From Betaproteobacteria bacterium (GTDB lineage: Bacteria > Pseudomonadota > Gammaproteobacteria > Burkholderiales > SG8-41): DNA of 36,811 nucleotides. Positions 8,568 through 16,604 of the stretch are shown piece by piece. The DNA lies in assembly GCA_947476215.1 (NCBI GenBank), contig CANJQI010000037.1, positions 1 to 36,811 on the forward strand. Direction: 5' to 3'. Positions within the stretch are counted from its first letter, which is position 1. The number at the start of each line of letters is the position of its first letter. The notes under the pieces were generated by a model that saw only the letters and a program-made list of their open reading frames with translations, did not search any database and was not told where the DNA came from. The position numbers and the translations under genes were made by a program.

Positions 8568-9653
8568 ATATAGCGCGCCCAGTATGCGCGCACCGTTGGC
8601 GCCCGTCACGGCCGGCAGATTTCCGGGCTGGCTTTCCAGATTTTGTTTTGCCAGCCACGCAAATGCCAGCGCTTCCACTATTTGTGGTGATACACCCAGT
8701 ACTTCCGTTGTGGTCACGCGATGCGACGCGAGCTTAAGGCTGAGCGCATCCATGAGAGCCGTGTTTTGGGCGCCGCCTCCGCATACAAAAACCTCGCACG
8801 CAGTGGTTCTGCCCTCGTTGACCGCATCTGCGATTCCGCACACGGTCAGCGCCAGCAACGTCGCCTGAACATCGGCGGGGTTCTCATCACCGTTCAGGTA
8901 CTGCGCCAGCCAGGCTGCGTTGAATGTTTCCCGTCCGGTGCTCTTGGGCGGCGCGCGATTGAAGTATTCGTAGGCAAGCATCCGTCTCAGCATTTCGGTT
9001 ATTGGCTTGCCACTTGTCGCCCATAGTCCGTTTTCGTCATATGGCACGTTCTGATGCCGTTGAGCCCACGCATCCATCAGCATGTTGCCCGGACCACAGT
9101 CGAAGCCGGTAACCGCCCCTGATGGCGGCAGACTGGTCAGATTGGCAATGCCGCCTATGTTGACTACGATCCTATGCTTGTCCGGGCAGCCGAAGATCGC
9201 TTGGTGAAATGCAGGAACCAGCGGCGCGCCCTGCCCACCGGCGGCGATATCACGGCTGCGAAAGTCGCAAACCACGGATATGCCGGTCAGCTCCGCGAGC
9301 AGCGCGCCGTTGACGAGCTGCACCGTGTAACCGGCGTCGGGCTGGTGGCGCACGGTTTGGCCGTGACATCCGATAGCCGCTACGTCCGAAGGTTCGATGC
9401 GGTGCGTCTCCAATAGACCTAGCACCGCACCGGCATATAGGCGTGCCAGCGAACTCGCAGCCAGCGTGCAGCGTCTTAGTTCGTCGCATCCACCGGCTTG
9501 GTTCAGGGACAGCAGTTCCGCGCGCAGTTCGGCGGGAAAAGGCAGATGTAAGTGCCCGCTTACGTGCGTGTTACCCGAGGAAAAGTCGCAAATTGCGGCA
9601 TCCACGCCGTCGAGGCTGGTGCCTGACATCAGCCCGATATAGTAGCCGGGCAT
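8559..9653 (-). CDS. anmK: Anhydro-N-acetylmuramic acid kinase
   Basis: AnmK cleaves and phosphorylates 1,6-anhydroMurNAc from cell-wall turnover, giving MurNAc-6-phosphate. It has 364 residues, the family length. Motifs of the actin/hexokinase-like ATPase fold are YIGLMSGTSLDGVDAA, IGCHGQTVRH, DFRSRDIAAGGQGAPLVPAFH, VVNIGGIANLT, GFDCGPGNMLMDAW and FVCGGGAQN. It lies nine bases downstream of the M23 peptidase gene on the same strand, so the pair likely forms an operon for peptidoglycan remodelling and recycling. Confidence 0.97.
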   Translation of the reverse strand: MPGYYIGLMSGTSLDGVDAAICDFSSGNTHVSGHLHLPFPAELRAELLSLNQAGGCDELRRCTLAASSLARLYAGAVLGLLETHRIEPSDVAAIGCHGQTVRHQPDAGYTVQLVNGALLAELTGISVVCDFRSRDIAAGGQGAPLVPAFHQAIFGCPDKHRIVVNIGGIANLTSLPPSGAVTGFDCGPGNMLMDAWAQRHQNVPYDENGLWATSGKPITEMLRRMLAYEYFNRAPPKSTGRETFNAAWLAQYLNGDENPADVQATLLALTVCGIADAVNEGRTTACEVFVCGGGAQNTALMDALSLKLASHRVTTTEVLGVSPQIVEALAFAWLAKQNLESQPGNLPAVTGANGARILGALYRA

Positions 9654-9662
9654 TAAAAAAGC

Positions 9663-10970
9663 TCAGTCGATACGCGCCGATTTGAAACTTTGCAGCAACG
9701 CGATACGGTGCATGTACGGCTCGGCGGTCTGGTCAAAACGCGGCTTGAGGTCCGGCGTGAGCGGCGGCGCGGCAGGTATCATCGCGAAGCGCAACGGATC
9801 CTGGTGCGCGTTGTTAATCCGGAATTCGTAATGCAGATGCGGGCCGGTGGCGAGACCTGTCGCGCCGACGAATCCAATAATTTCGCCTTGCGAAACGCGC
9901 TGACCCTTGCGCATGTTCTTGGCGAATCCCGAAAGGTGTCCGTACCACGTGGTGTAATTGGATTGATGCCGCAATACCACGACATTGCCGTATCCGCCCT
10001 GCCGGCCTGCGAAATCGACGATGCCGTCAGCCGTTGCCTTGACACGTGTACCCGTCGGTGCGCCATAGTCGACCCCGGTATGCGCACGCCATTTCTGCAA
10101 TATGGGATGAAAGCGTCCGGTCGAGAACCCGGACGTAATTCTGGAAAACTCGAGCGGTGACTTGAGGAACTGTTTGCGCAGATTCTTGCCGTCCAGAGTG
10201 TAGTATCCGCCCTGATTTTCCGCGTATTCGAAATACACGGCCTGGTAGCTCTTGTTTTGATTGACGAATTCGGCCGCCAGCACGCGTCCGGTCTTGACCA
10301 GTTCGCCGCGGTTGTAGATACCCTCGTAAACAACGCTGAAGCGGTCTCCTTTACGCAAGTCCCGCTGAAAATCGATATCGCCGGAAAAAATATCCACAAG
10401 TTGCATTGCGACGGCATCTGACAGCCCCGCCTCGTCGCTTGCGCCAAACAGCGAACTCCTGATTTGCGCCGATTTCATCAAAATGCGCTTTTCCTGCTGC
10501 ACTTTTTCCTGTTTAACGTTGACACCGCTGCTGTCTCGGTCCAGGGATAGCAGGGTGTCACCACTCAGATAACGCAGGCTGACTAGCTTGCCGTCGGTAT
10601 CCGTGGAAGCCCGGACGCTACGGCCGGGGACCAACTGGCGTAACGCTCGTGCTTGTGGGCTGTTGCGCAACACCTGCAAAGCGTCCGGATCGTCAATATT
10701 CAATCGCGCCAGCAGGCTGGCAACCGTGTCACCACGCTGGATGCGCTCTTCACGTATGAAAGCAGAATCCCCTTCGCTTAAGGGCAACACGGTCGGAAGG
10801 TTTATGGCCTCCACGACATTATTGATCTGAACCGGTTCCACGAAGGTGCTGGGAGCCACGCCGAAGGCAGCGACGATTCCAAAACACGGCACGGCAATCA
10901 AGGCGGCAAAAAACCTGTGGCGGATCGCGAGGTTGAGTATCGAAATCGCCAATTTTTGAGCTAAAATCAT
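9663..10970 (-). CDS. M23 family metallopeptidase (murein endopeptidase type)
   Basis: With the ATG at 10970 the product has 435 residues. A membrane anchor or signal (~18-40, FFAALIAVPCFGIVAAFG) is followed by a LysM/OapA-like region (~75-100, RIQRGDTVASLLARL), a middle domain and the peptidase domain (~285-400). The zinc ligands His297 and Asp301 (HTGVDYGAP) and the His378/His380 pair (GPHLHYEF) are intact, so it should be active rather than an EnvC-like activator. It probably cuts peptidoglycan cross-links in the periplasm, like MepM. The track start at 11105 would overlap tyrS; MILAQKLAIS at 10970 is more likely. It is divergent from tyrS. Confidence 0.92.
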   Translation of the reverse strand: MILAQKLAISILNLAIRHRFFAALIAVPCFGIVAAFGVAPSTFVEPVQINNVVEAINLPTVLPLSEGDSAFIREERIQRGDTVASLLARLNIDDPDALQVLRNSPQARALRQLVPGRSVRASTDTDGKLVSLRYLSGDTLLSLDRDSSGVNVKQEKVQQEKRILMKSAQIRSSLFGASDEAGLSDAVAMQLVDIFSGDIDFQRDLRKGDRFSVVYEGIYNRGELVKTGRVLAAEFVNQNKSYQAVYFEYAENQGGYYTLDGKNLRKQFLKSPLEFSRITSGFSTGRFHPILQKWRAHTGVDYGAPTGTRVKATADGIVDFAGRQGGYGNVVVLRHQSNYTTWYGHLSGFAKNMRKGQRVSQGEIIGFVGATGLATGPHLHYEFRINNAHQDPLRFAMIPAAPPLTPDLKPRFDQTAEPYMHRIALLQSFKSARID

Positions 10971-11077
10971 GCTTTTAGCATACCGTCTAAAAGGCTCCAA
11001 GTGGAGCAACGCTCGAAGCTTAGCAGAATGGCATTTGTGCGCAACCGCACATTTCACATCGTGAAATACAGAAAAAA

Positions 11078-12292
11078 GTGTCGTCATTGCCCGTGACCGA
11101 ATCAAATCAACAACTGGAAGTCTTTAAGCGCGGTTGCGACGAACTGCTGGTCGAGTCTGAACTCATCGACAAGCTCAGATCCGGCCGGCCGCTGCGTGTC
11201 AAGGCGGGTTTTGATCCGACCGCCCCCGACCTGCACCTCGGGCACACCGTGCTGATCAACAAGTTGCGTCAACTGCAGGATCTGGGTCATCAGATCGTGT
11301 TTCTGATCGGTGATTTCACCGGCATGATAGGCGATCCGACCGGTAAGAATGCGACGCGTCCGCCGCTGACGCGTCCCGAGGTCGAGCGTAATGCCGAAAC
11401 CTATAAGGCGCAGGTTTTCAAGATCCTCGATGCGGCCAAGACGGAGGTTGCCTATAACTCCGCGTGGATGGACAAGTTGACGCCGGCGGACATGATCAAG
11501 CTCTCAGCCTCCTATACCGTGGCGCGCATGCTGGAACGCGATGACTTCAACAAGCGCTACAAGGGTAATCAGCCCATTGCAATCCACGAATTTCTCTATC
11601 CGCTGGTGCAGGGCTACGATTCGGTTGCGCTCAAGGCGGACCTGGAACTGGGCGGAACCGACCAGAAGTTCAATCTGTTGATGGGGCGTGAATTGCAGAA
11701 GCACTATGGCCAGCCGCCGCAGTGCATCCTGACCATGCCTCTGCTCGAAGGCCTCGACGGCATCAACAAGATGTCCAAGTCGCTCGGTAACTATATCGGC
11801 ATTACCGAAAGCCCGAATGACATTTTCGGCAAACTGATGTCGATATCCGACGAATTGATGTGGCGTTACATCGAATTGCTGTCGTTCGCGCCGCTTGCTG
11901 AGATCAGCAGGTGGAAAAGTGAAACCCAGTCAGGCCGGAACCCTCGCGACATCAAGGTGGCGTTTGCGCAGGAAATCGTGAGCCGCTTTCACAGCCCGGC
12001 GGCCGCCACCGCCGCGCTCGCCGATTTCGAGGTGCGATTCAAGCAGGGCGAGATACCCGATGATATTGCCACGGCAGCCATAGACGCGGGCGTGGACGGC
12101 ACGGCCATCGCCAACCTGTTGAAACAGGCCGGTCTGTGCGCCAGCACTTCGGATGCGTTGCGCATGATAGGCCAGGGCGGCGTCAGGATAGATGGCGAGA
12201 AGGTGACGGACAAGGCGTTGCGGTTCAGCAAAGGCGCGCAGTTCGTGCTGCAGGTCGGCAAGCGTAAATTCGCTCGCGTCATCATGAAATGA
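11078..12292 (+). CDS. tyrS: Tyrosyl-tRNA synthetase
   Basis: TyrRS is a class I synthetase that charges tRNA-Tyr. The HIGH-type motif is HLGHT (~53-57) and the KMSKS motif starts at residue 231. The C-terminal S4 RNA-binding domain (~340-404) contains [22 protein letters not shown]. The length of about 404 residues fits the TyrRS form of many betaproteobacteria. The start is uncertain: GTG 11078, TTG 11087 and GTG 11093 are all in frame and none has a good ribosome binding site; the first is used here. Confidence 0.95.
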   Translation: MSSLPVTESNQQLEVFKRGCDELLVESELIDKLRSGRPLRVKAGFDPTAPDLHLGHTVLINKLRQLQDLGHQIVFLIGDFTGMIGDPTGKNATRPPLTRPEVERNAETYKAQVFKILDAAKTEVAYNSAWMDKLTPADMIKLSASYTVARMLERDDFNKRYKGNQPIAIHEFLYPLVQGYDSVALKADLELGGTDQKFNLLMGRELQKHYGQPPQCILTMPLLEGLDGINKMSKSLGNYIGITESPNDIFGKLMSISDELMWRYIELLSFAPLAEISRWKSETQSGRNPRDIKVAFAQEIVSRFHSPAAATAALADFEVRFKQGEIPDDIATAAIDAGVDGTAIANLLKQAGLCASTSDALRMIGQGGVRIDGEKVTDKALRFSKGAQFVLQVGKRKFARVIMK

Positions 12293-12303
12293 CGGCTGTG
12301 GGA

Positions 12304-13419
12304 TTATCGTAACACGTTGTATTTACTCATGAACCGGCGATCGATAAAGTCCTTCCATTTCCACACCCACGCGCCCGACAGTGCAATCGGTCCGTATGCT
12401 GCCACCGCGTGCCGGCTGCCGCTGCTGATCAACGCAAGGGCACGTTTTTGGGGGCGATACGCCACCAGAGGCTCGCCGACCAGCGCGCGGCGCAAGTTGT
12501 CGGCAAGACGTGGTCCCTGGCGTACAGCGTAGACACCGGATCGCGGATACGATTTGCCGCGTATGGACGCACAATCGCCGGCCGCGTATATGTCGGCGTG
12601 CGACAGCGACTGCAAATGCTCATTTACCGCAATAAAGCCGGCCGGGTCGCGCGCCAGGCCAGGTGCGTGCAAAGTGGGTGCTACCGTCGCGCCGGTCGCC
12701 CAGACAAATACGTCACCCGGAATGTGTTCTCCCTGTGTGGTAATGGCAGCGCCCGGCTGTATTTGGGCAATTCGCCTGTTGAACAGCAGGCGGACACTGC
12801 GTTGTGCGAGCATGCGTCGGAACACGGATTGAACGCGCGCATTGTGGCGCGGCAGTAGCACCTCCGCGTCGGTAACCAGCGTAAAAGACAGCGCGCCGGG
12901 CGTGGTTAATCGATCCATGCGGTACTGCATGGCCGTCAACAGTTCGATGCCGGCCGGGCCGCCGCCGACGAACAGGATGTTTTTGACAACACCGCATTGA
13001 ACGCTCGTGATGAGCCTTTCCCAGGCCGGCAACAATTCAGCGATGGGTTTTGCCGGGATTACCAGGTTCGCGGGCGCGTTTACGGCCGGGAATACCGGCA
13101 TCGCGCCGACATTGATAGAAAGCAGATCGTAGCCGGCGCGCGAACCGTCTGCGCAAGTGACTGCGCGCTGCTCCGGATCAATTTCAAGCAGCGCCGTATT
13201 CAGAAATCGCGCGCCCGCAAAACCGCACATCCGATCGAGGTCTATCTGGATTTGGTTCGTCTCGTAGTGCCCCGCGATCAATCCCGGCAGCATGCCCGAG
13301 TATGTCGCCCTGCGTTGCGAATCGACCAGCGTGATATCCACGCCTGCCGGGCGCAGCAGTCCGAAAACGCGCAGTACTTCGAGGTGACTATGTCCCGCGC
13401 CGATCAGAACCAAACGCAC
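12304..13419 (-). CDS. Stand-alone SelD-associated pyridine nucleotide-disulfide oxidoreductase
   Basis: This is a 371-residue FAD/NAD(P)-binding protein. The FAD motif VLIGAGHSHLEVLR at the N-terminus and YSGMLPGLIAGHY are characteristic of the domain found fused to the N-terminus of selenide, water dikinase (family name Nterm_to_SelD) and of its free-standing relatives. A second dinucleotide-binding motif (FVGGGPAGIELL, ~149-160) and the C-terminal FAD contact (DIYAAGDCA) are present, as in NDH-2 enzymes. No SelD domain follows and selD is not in the window. A role in selenium metabolism is inferred from the family and fits the selenoprotein genes downstream. The gene is on the same strand as the exported msrA, 15 bases after it. 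It could also be an ordinary NDH-2-like enzyme. Confidence 0.8.
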   Translation of the reverse strand: MRLVLIGAGHSHLEVLRVFGLLRPAGVDITLVDSQRRATYSGMLPGLIAGHYETNQIQIDLDRMCGFAGARFLNTALLEIDPEQRAVTCADGSRAGYDLLSINVGAMPVFPAVNAPANLVIPAKPIAELLPAWERLITSVQCGVVKNILFVGGGPAGIELLTAMQYRMDRLTTPGALSFTLVTDAEVLLPRHNARVQSVFRRMLAQRSVRLLFNRRIAQIQPGAAITTQGEHIPGDVFVWATGATVAPTLHAPGLARDPAGFIAVNEHLQSLSHADIYAAGDCASIRGKSYPRSGVYAVRQGPRLADNLRRALVGEPLVAYRPQKRALALISSGSRHAVAAYGPIALSGAWVWKWKDFIDRRFMSKYNVLR

Positions 13420-13434
13420 CGCAAGAAAGCCCGG

Positions 13435-14088
13435 TTAGTCGGGCGCTTTGCCCCATAGTTGTTGCAGGCGAGAGTCGCGTCCACAGCTGGCGCGATAAAA
13501 CTTGTAGCGCACGGGATTTTTCATATAGTAATCCTGATGATAATCTTCGGCAGGATAAAACTCCGTGGCTCGCGTGAGTTCGGTAACGATGGGTTCCTTG
13601 AACGGTTTTGATTTTTCGATGGCGGCTCGCGATGCCTCGGCGAGGCGTTTCTGCTCGTCGTCAACATAGAAAATGCCGCTGCGGTACTGGCTTCCGACGT
13701 CGCAGAATTGCTGATCTTTCACCGTCGGATCGATATTGCGCCAGAAAATCTCAAGCAGTTTTGCGTAGCTGACCTTTTGGGGGTCATAGACGATTTGCAC
13801 TGCCTCGGTGTGGCCGGTACGGCCGCTGGAAATCTGCTCGTAGGTCGGATTGCGCACCTTGCCTCCGATATAGCCCGAGGTCGTTGAGATGACGCCGTCG
13901 AGCTTGTCGTATGGCGGTTCCATACACCAGAAACAACCGCCGGCAAAGATTGCTTTAGCCTGCGCGGTGGCCGGTTTCGGTTCGGGTTTTGCTGTCTGGG
14001 CGGCTGTTGGTAGTGTGCAGGCCAGCATCAGCCATCCGGTCAGGGTTGCCAACGTAATCGGTAACTTGAACATGTCCATAGACTCCAT
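13435..14088 (-). CDS. msrA: Exported peptide-methionine (S)-S-oxide reductase
   Basis: MsrA reduces methionine-S-sulfoxide in proteins. The 217-residue product starts with a signal peptide (MFKLPITLATLTGWLMLACTL, cleavage near TAAQ-TA), so it acts in the periplasm. The catalytic motif GGCFWCMEPPYDKLDGV and the blocks GHTEAVQIVYDP, DVGSQYRSGIFY and EDYHQDYY are intact. The catalytic residue is a normal TGC-type cysteine, not selenocysteine. The start may be the ATG at 14088 or an in-frame ATG a few codons on. It probably forms a unit with the SelD-associated flavoprotein downstream. A second, cytosolic msrA lies on the opposite strand. Confidence 0.93.
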   Translation of the reverse strand: MESMDMFKLPITLATLTGWLMLACTLPTAAQTAKPEPKPATAQAKAIFAGGCFWCMEPPYDKLDGVISTTSGYIGGKVRNPTYEQISSGRTGHTEAVQIVYDPQKVSYAKLLEIFWRNIDPTVKDQQFCDVGSQYRSGIFYVDDEQKRLAEASRAAIEKSKPFKEPIVTELTRATEFYPAEDYHQDYYMKNPVRYKFYRASCGRDSRLQQLWGKAPD

Positions 14089-14152
14089 TTGGGTGGCACG
14101 GGTGGTACTTGGTCGAAGTTAGCGTAAATTCCTTGCACGCATCATAATAATG

Positions 14153-14185
14153 CTTATTCAGCACGGCTGGTGCCGGCTGAATAAG
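14153..14185. repeat. Strong hairpin between the two msrA genes
   Basis: A perfect 10-bp outer stem (CTTATTCAGC/GCTGAATAAG) continues, after one bulged A, into a 4-bp CGGC/GCCG stem with a TGGT loop. There is no T-tract, so it is not a classic terminator. It lies in the region where both divergent genes start and may be an operator, an mRNA leader structure or a REP-type repeat. Confidence 0.5.
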
Positions 14186-14313
14186 TTGCCGGATTGGAGC
14201 GGACGGTGTCGCCGCTCAACCCGGCTTTTGGCGGCGATGAACTTGGATGCGCGTCAGGTACCGGGACGGGTGTGGGCTAAACTGGGTTTTCAATACTAAC
14301 GCGGGGGGACTAC

Positions 14314-14871
14314 ATGGCTACACAACATCCTATGGTCGGTGCGGAAATCGCGACGCTGGGCGGGGGCTGTTTCTGGTGTCTTGAGGCGGTGTTTGATAAC
14401 TTGCAGGGTGTGGTGTCGGTGGAATCCGGATATTGCAACGGCAGAACGGTGAATCCCACCTACAAGCAAGTCTGCAACGGCGACACCGGGCACGCCGAAG
14501 TCGTACGTGTGACATTTGATCCCGCGGTGATCTCGTTTCGGGAGATACTCGAGGTCTTCTTTACCATCCATGAACCCACCACACTTAACCGCCAGGGAAA
14601 TGATGCGGGCACGCAATACCGGTCGGGTATCTACTGTCACTCGCCTGAACAAAAATTGGTTGCCGAACAGTTGATTGCCGAACTGACTGCGAACAAGGCT
14701 TACAGTGCGCCCATTGTTACCGAGGTGGTGGCGGCGCAGACGTTTTACGTGGCGGAAGACTATCACCAGGAGTATTTCGAGAACAATGGAGCGCAACCCT
14801 ATTGCCAGTTCGTGGTGGCGCCCAAGGTCGCCAAGTTCAGGAAAAAGTTCGCGGACAGATTAAAGAGCTGA
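14314..14871 (+). CDS. msrA: Cytosolic peptide-methionine (S)-S-oxide reductase
   Basis: This second MsrA has 185 residues and no signal peptide, so it acts in the cytosol. The motif GGGCFWCLEAVFDNLQGV and the blocks GHAEVVRVTFDP, DAGTQYRSGIYCH and AEDYHQEYFE are complete. It is only moderately similar to the exported copy and carries an additional cysteine (VESGYCNG) where the other has glycine or isoleucine, so the two look like old paralogues rather than a recent duplication. A GGGGGGAC site precedes the ATG. Confidence 0.95.
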   Translation: MATQHPMVGAEIATLGGGCFWCLEAVFDNLQGVVSVESGYCNGRTVNPTYKQVCNGDTGHAEVVRVTFDPAVISFREILEVFFTIHEPTTLNRQGNDAGTQYRSGIYCHSPEQKLVAEQLIAELTANKAYSAPIVTEVVAAQTFYVAEDYHQEYFENNGAQPYCQFVVAPKVAKFRKKFADRLKS

Positions 14872-14969
14872 TAGCACGTACATGGCGCAGATCGCAGACT
14901 ACGAATTCGGTATCAGCGCCATCGACTCCGGCTACCTGCGCAGTCGACTTGACAGCCGGAACTGATGCC

Positions 14970-16532
14970 ATGGAGTTGCTGCAGATCACGCTGTTCCTGT
15001 TGTTATGTGCGGTGGCGCTGGGATGGATAGCGCGGCACTTTAGCTTCCCATATCCCATCGCGCTGGTGATCGGCGGTGGTGCGCTGGGCCTGTTGCCGCG
15101 GTTGCCGGAAGTTCCGTTCGACCCGCAGTTGATCCTGGTGCTGGTCCTGCCACCGATACTGTATCAAGCGGCGCTTCTCACATCCTGGCGCGATTTCAAA
15201 GCCAATATTCGTCCGATAGGGCTGCTCGCCGTCGGTCTGGTCATAGTGACGACACTTGCGGTCGGTGTTACGTTCAAGCTATTGGTGCCGGCGTGTCCAT
15301 GGAGCGCGGCCTTCGTGTTGGGCGCCATTGTTTCGCCCCCCGATGCAGTTGCGGCCACCGCCATCCTGTCGCGGCTCAGGATACCCAGACGTGTAGTCAC
15401 GGTCCTTGAAGGCGAAAGCCTGGTCAACGATGCATCGGGGTTGGTACTCTACAAGTTCGCGGTAACGGCCGTGTTGACCGGTACATTTTCCGTCGTTGAC
15501 GCGAGTGTGGAGTTTGTCGGCGTGGTGGCGGGTGGTGTTGCGATCGGTTGTTTGCTGGCGTGGTTGTTCGTGGCCATACACCGCCGGCTCGGCGATACAT
15601 TCATCGAGGTGCTGACTACCCTGGCGGTACCTTACGTGGTTTACATACTTGCTGAATCCATACACGTGTCCGGCGTGCTCGGCGTGGTGGCGGCAGGGCT
15701 GGTGCGCGGGCGCTACTCGCCGGAAGTTGTGTCGGCGGAAATGCGCATCATTGCGCGCTCGGTGTGGATGCTGCTGGTATTCCTGCTCAACAGTCTGGTT
15801 TTCATGTTGATCGGGATACAGCTATCGAACATCGTAGAGCGTCTTTCGGGATCGGCGTCCGCGGTCGAGCTATTCGGATACGCGGCGCTGATCAGCGCGG
15901 TTGCCATCGCGATACGCTTTGCCTGGGTTTATCCGGCGACCTATCTGCCGTATCGAATGAGCCCGGCGTTGCGAGCGCGCGAACCGGCTCCGTCCGGCCA
16001 GGAAGTCTTCATCATGAGTTGGTGCGGCATGCGCGGCATAGTTTCGCTTGCGGCGGCGCTCGCCCTACCGGTCGTATTGCCCGACGGGACACTTTTTCCA
16101 CAGCGCGACCTGATCATTTTTCTGACTTTCAGCGTGATCGCGGTAACGCTGGTTGCACAGGGATTGACGCTGCCTGTGCTGATACGCAGGCTGAAACTGG
16201 GCGCGGACTGGAGCCTGCACGAAGAACACAAGCACGCGCGCATGGCACTCGGCGCCGCGGCGCGGACCGCCATTGACGAACTGGCGCGCAGCGAGCAGAT
16301 CGCGCCTGAACTCGCGAAGCGCGTCAGCGACGAATTCGCCGAGAAGATAGAACGCACTTTCGCGGATGATCCGGACATGCAGGGCAGCGGCGATCCCACG
16401 CGGCGACTACGGCAGGCTGCGATACGTGCCGAGCGTCAGGAACTGATACGTATCTGGCGCGAGAATCAGATCAGCGACGACATCCTGCATCACATCGAAG
16501 AAGACCTCGATTACCAGGAGTCGCATATATGA
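14970..16532 (+). CDS. CPA1 family Na+/H+ antiporter
   Basis: With the ATG at 14970 the protein has 520 residues: about 11-12 hydrophobic segments over the first ~410 residues and a charged cytosolic tail. The ion-binding segments are typical of the NhaP/CPA1 family: SPPDAVAATAI and EGESLVNDASGLVLYKFAVT. It exchanges protons for Na+ (or K+) across the inner membrane and supports pH and salt homeostasis. The track starts at 14802 inside msrA, giving a long non-hydrophobic leader; the ATG in ATGGAGTTGCTG starts right before the first membrane helix. The ion cannot be decided from sequence. Confidence 0.92.
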   Translation: MELLQITLFLLLCAVALGWIARHFSFPYPIALVIGGGALGLLPRLPEVPFDPQLILVLVLPPILYQAALLTSWRDFKANIRPIGLLAVGLVIVTTLAVGVTFKLLVPACPWSAAFVLGAIVSPPDAVAATAILSRLRIPRRVVTVLEGESLVNDASGLVLYKFAVTAVLTGTFSVVDASVEFVGVVAGGVAIGCLLAWLFVAIHRRLGDTFIEVLTTLAVPYVVYILAESIHVSGVLGVVAAGLVRGRYSPEVVSAEMRIIARSVWMLLVFLLNSLVFMLIGIQLSNIVERLSGSASAVELFGYAALISAVAIAIRFAWVYPATYLPYRMSPALRAREPAPSGQEVFIMSWCGMRGIVSLAAALALPVVLPDGTLFPQRDLIIFLTFSVIAVTLVAQGLTLPVLIRRLKLGADWSLHEEHKHARMALGAAARTAIDELARSEQIAPELAKRVSDEFAEKIERTFADDPDMQGSGDPTRRLRQAAIRAERQELIRIWRENQISDDILHHIEEDLDYQESHI

Positions 16533-16590
16533 GCATGCTGCAGCGCTCGGCCCGGGCATGGGTTAAACTCTATAACCTTTTGATATAAAA

Positions 16591-16596
16591 TATAAT
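16591..16596 (+). promoter_or_regulatory. TATAAT box close to the start of the CoxL-like gene
   Basis: A perfect TATAAT within an AT-rich run ends only eight bases before the ATG at 16605, and no Shine-Dalgarno sequence is present. If it is a -10 box, transcription would start at or next to the ATG and the mRNA would be leaderless. No good -35 is seen at 16-18 bp. Confidence 0.35.
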
Positions 16597-16604
16597 TTAC
16601 TAAC

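Noticed and set aside
14314-14871. Selenocysteine form of MsrA
   Set aside because: Both MsrA proteins encode cysteine in GCFWC, and no in-frame TGA is present.
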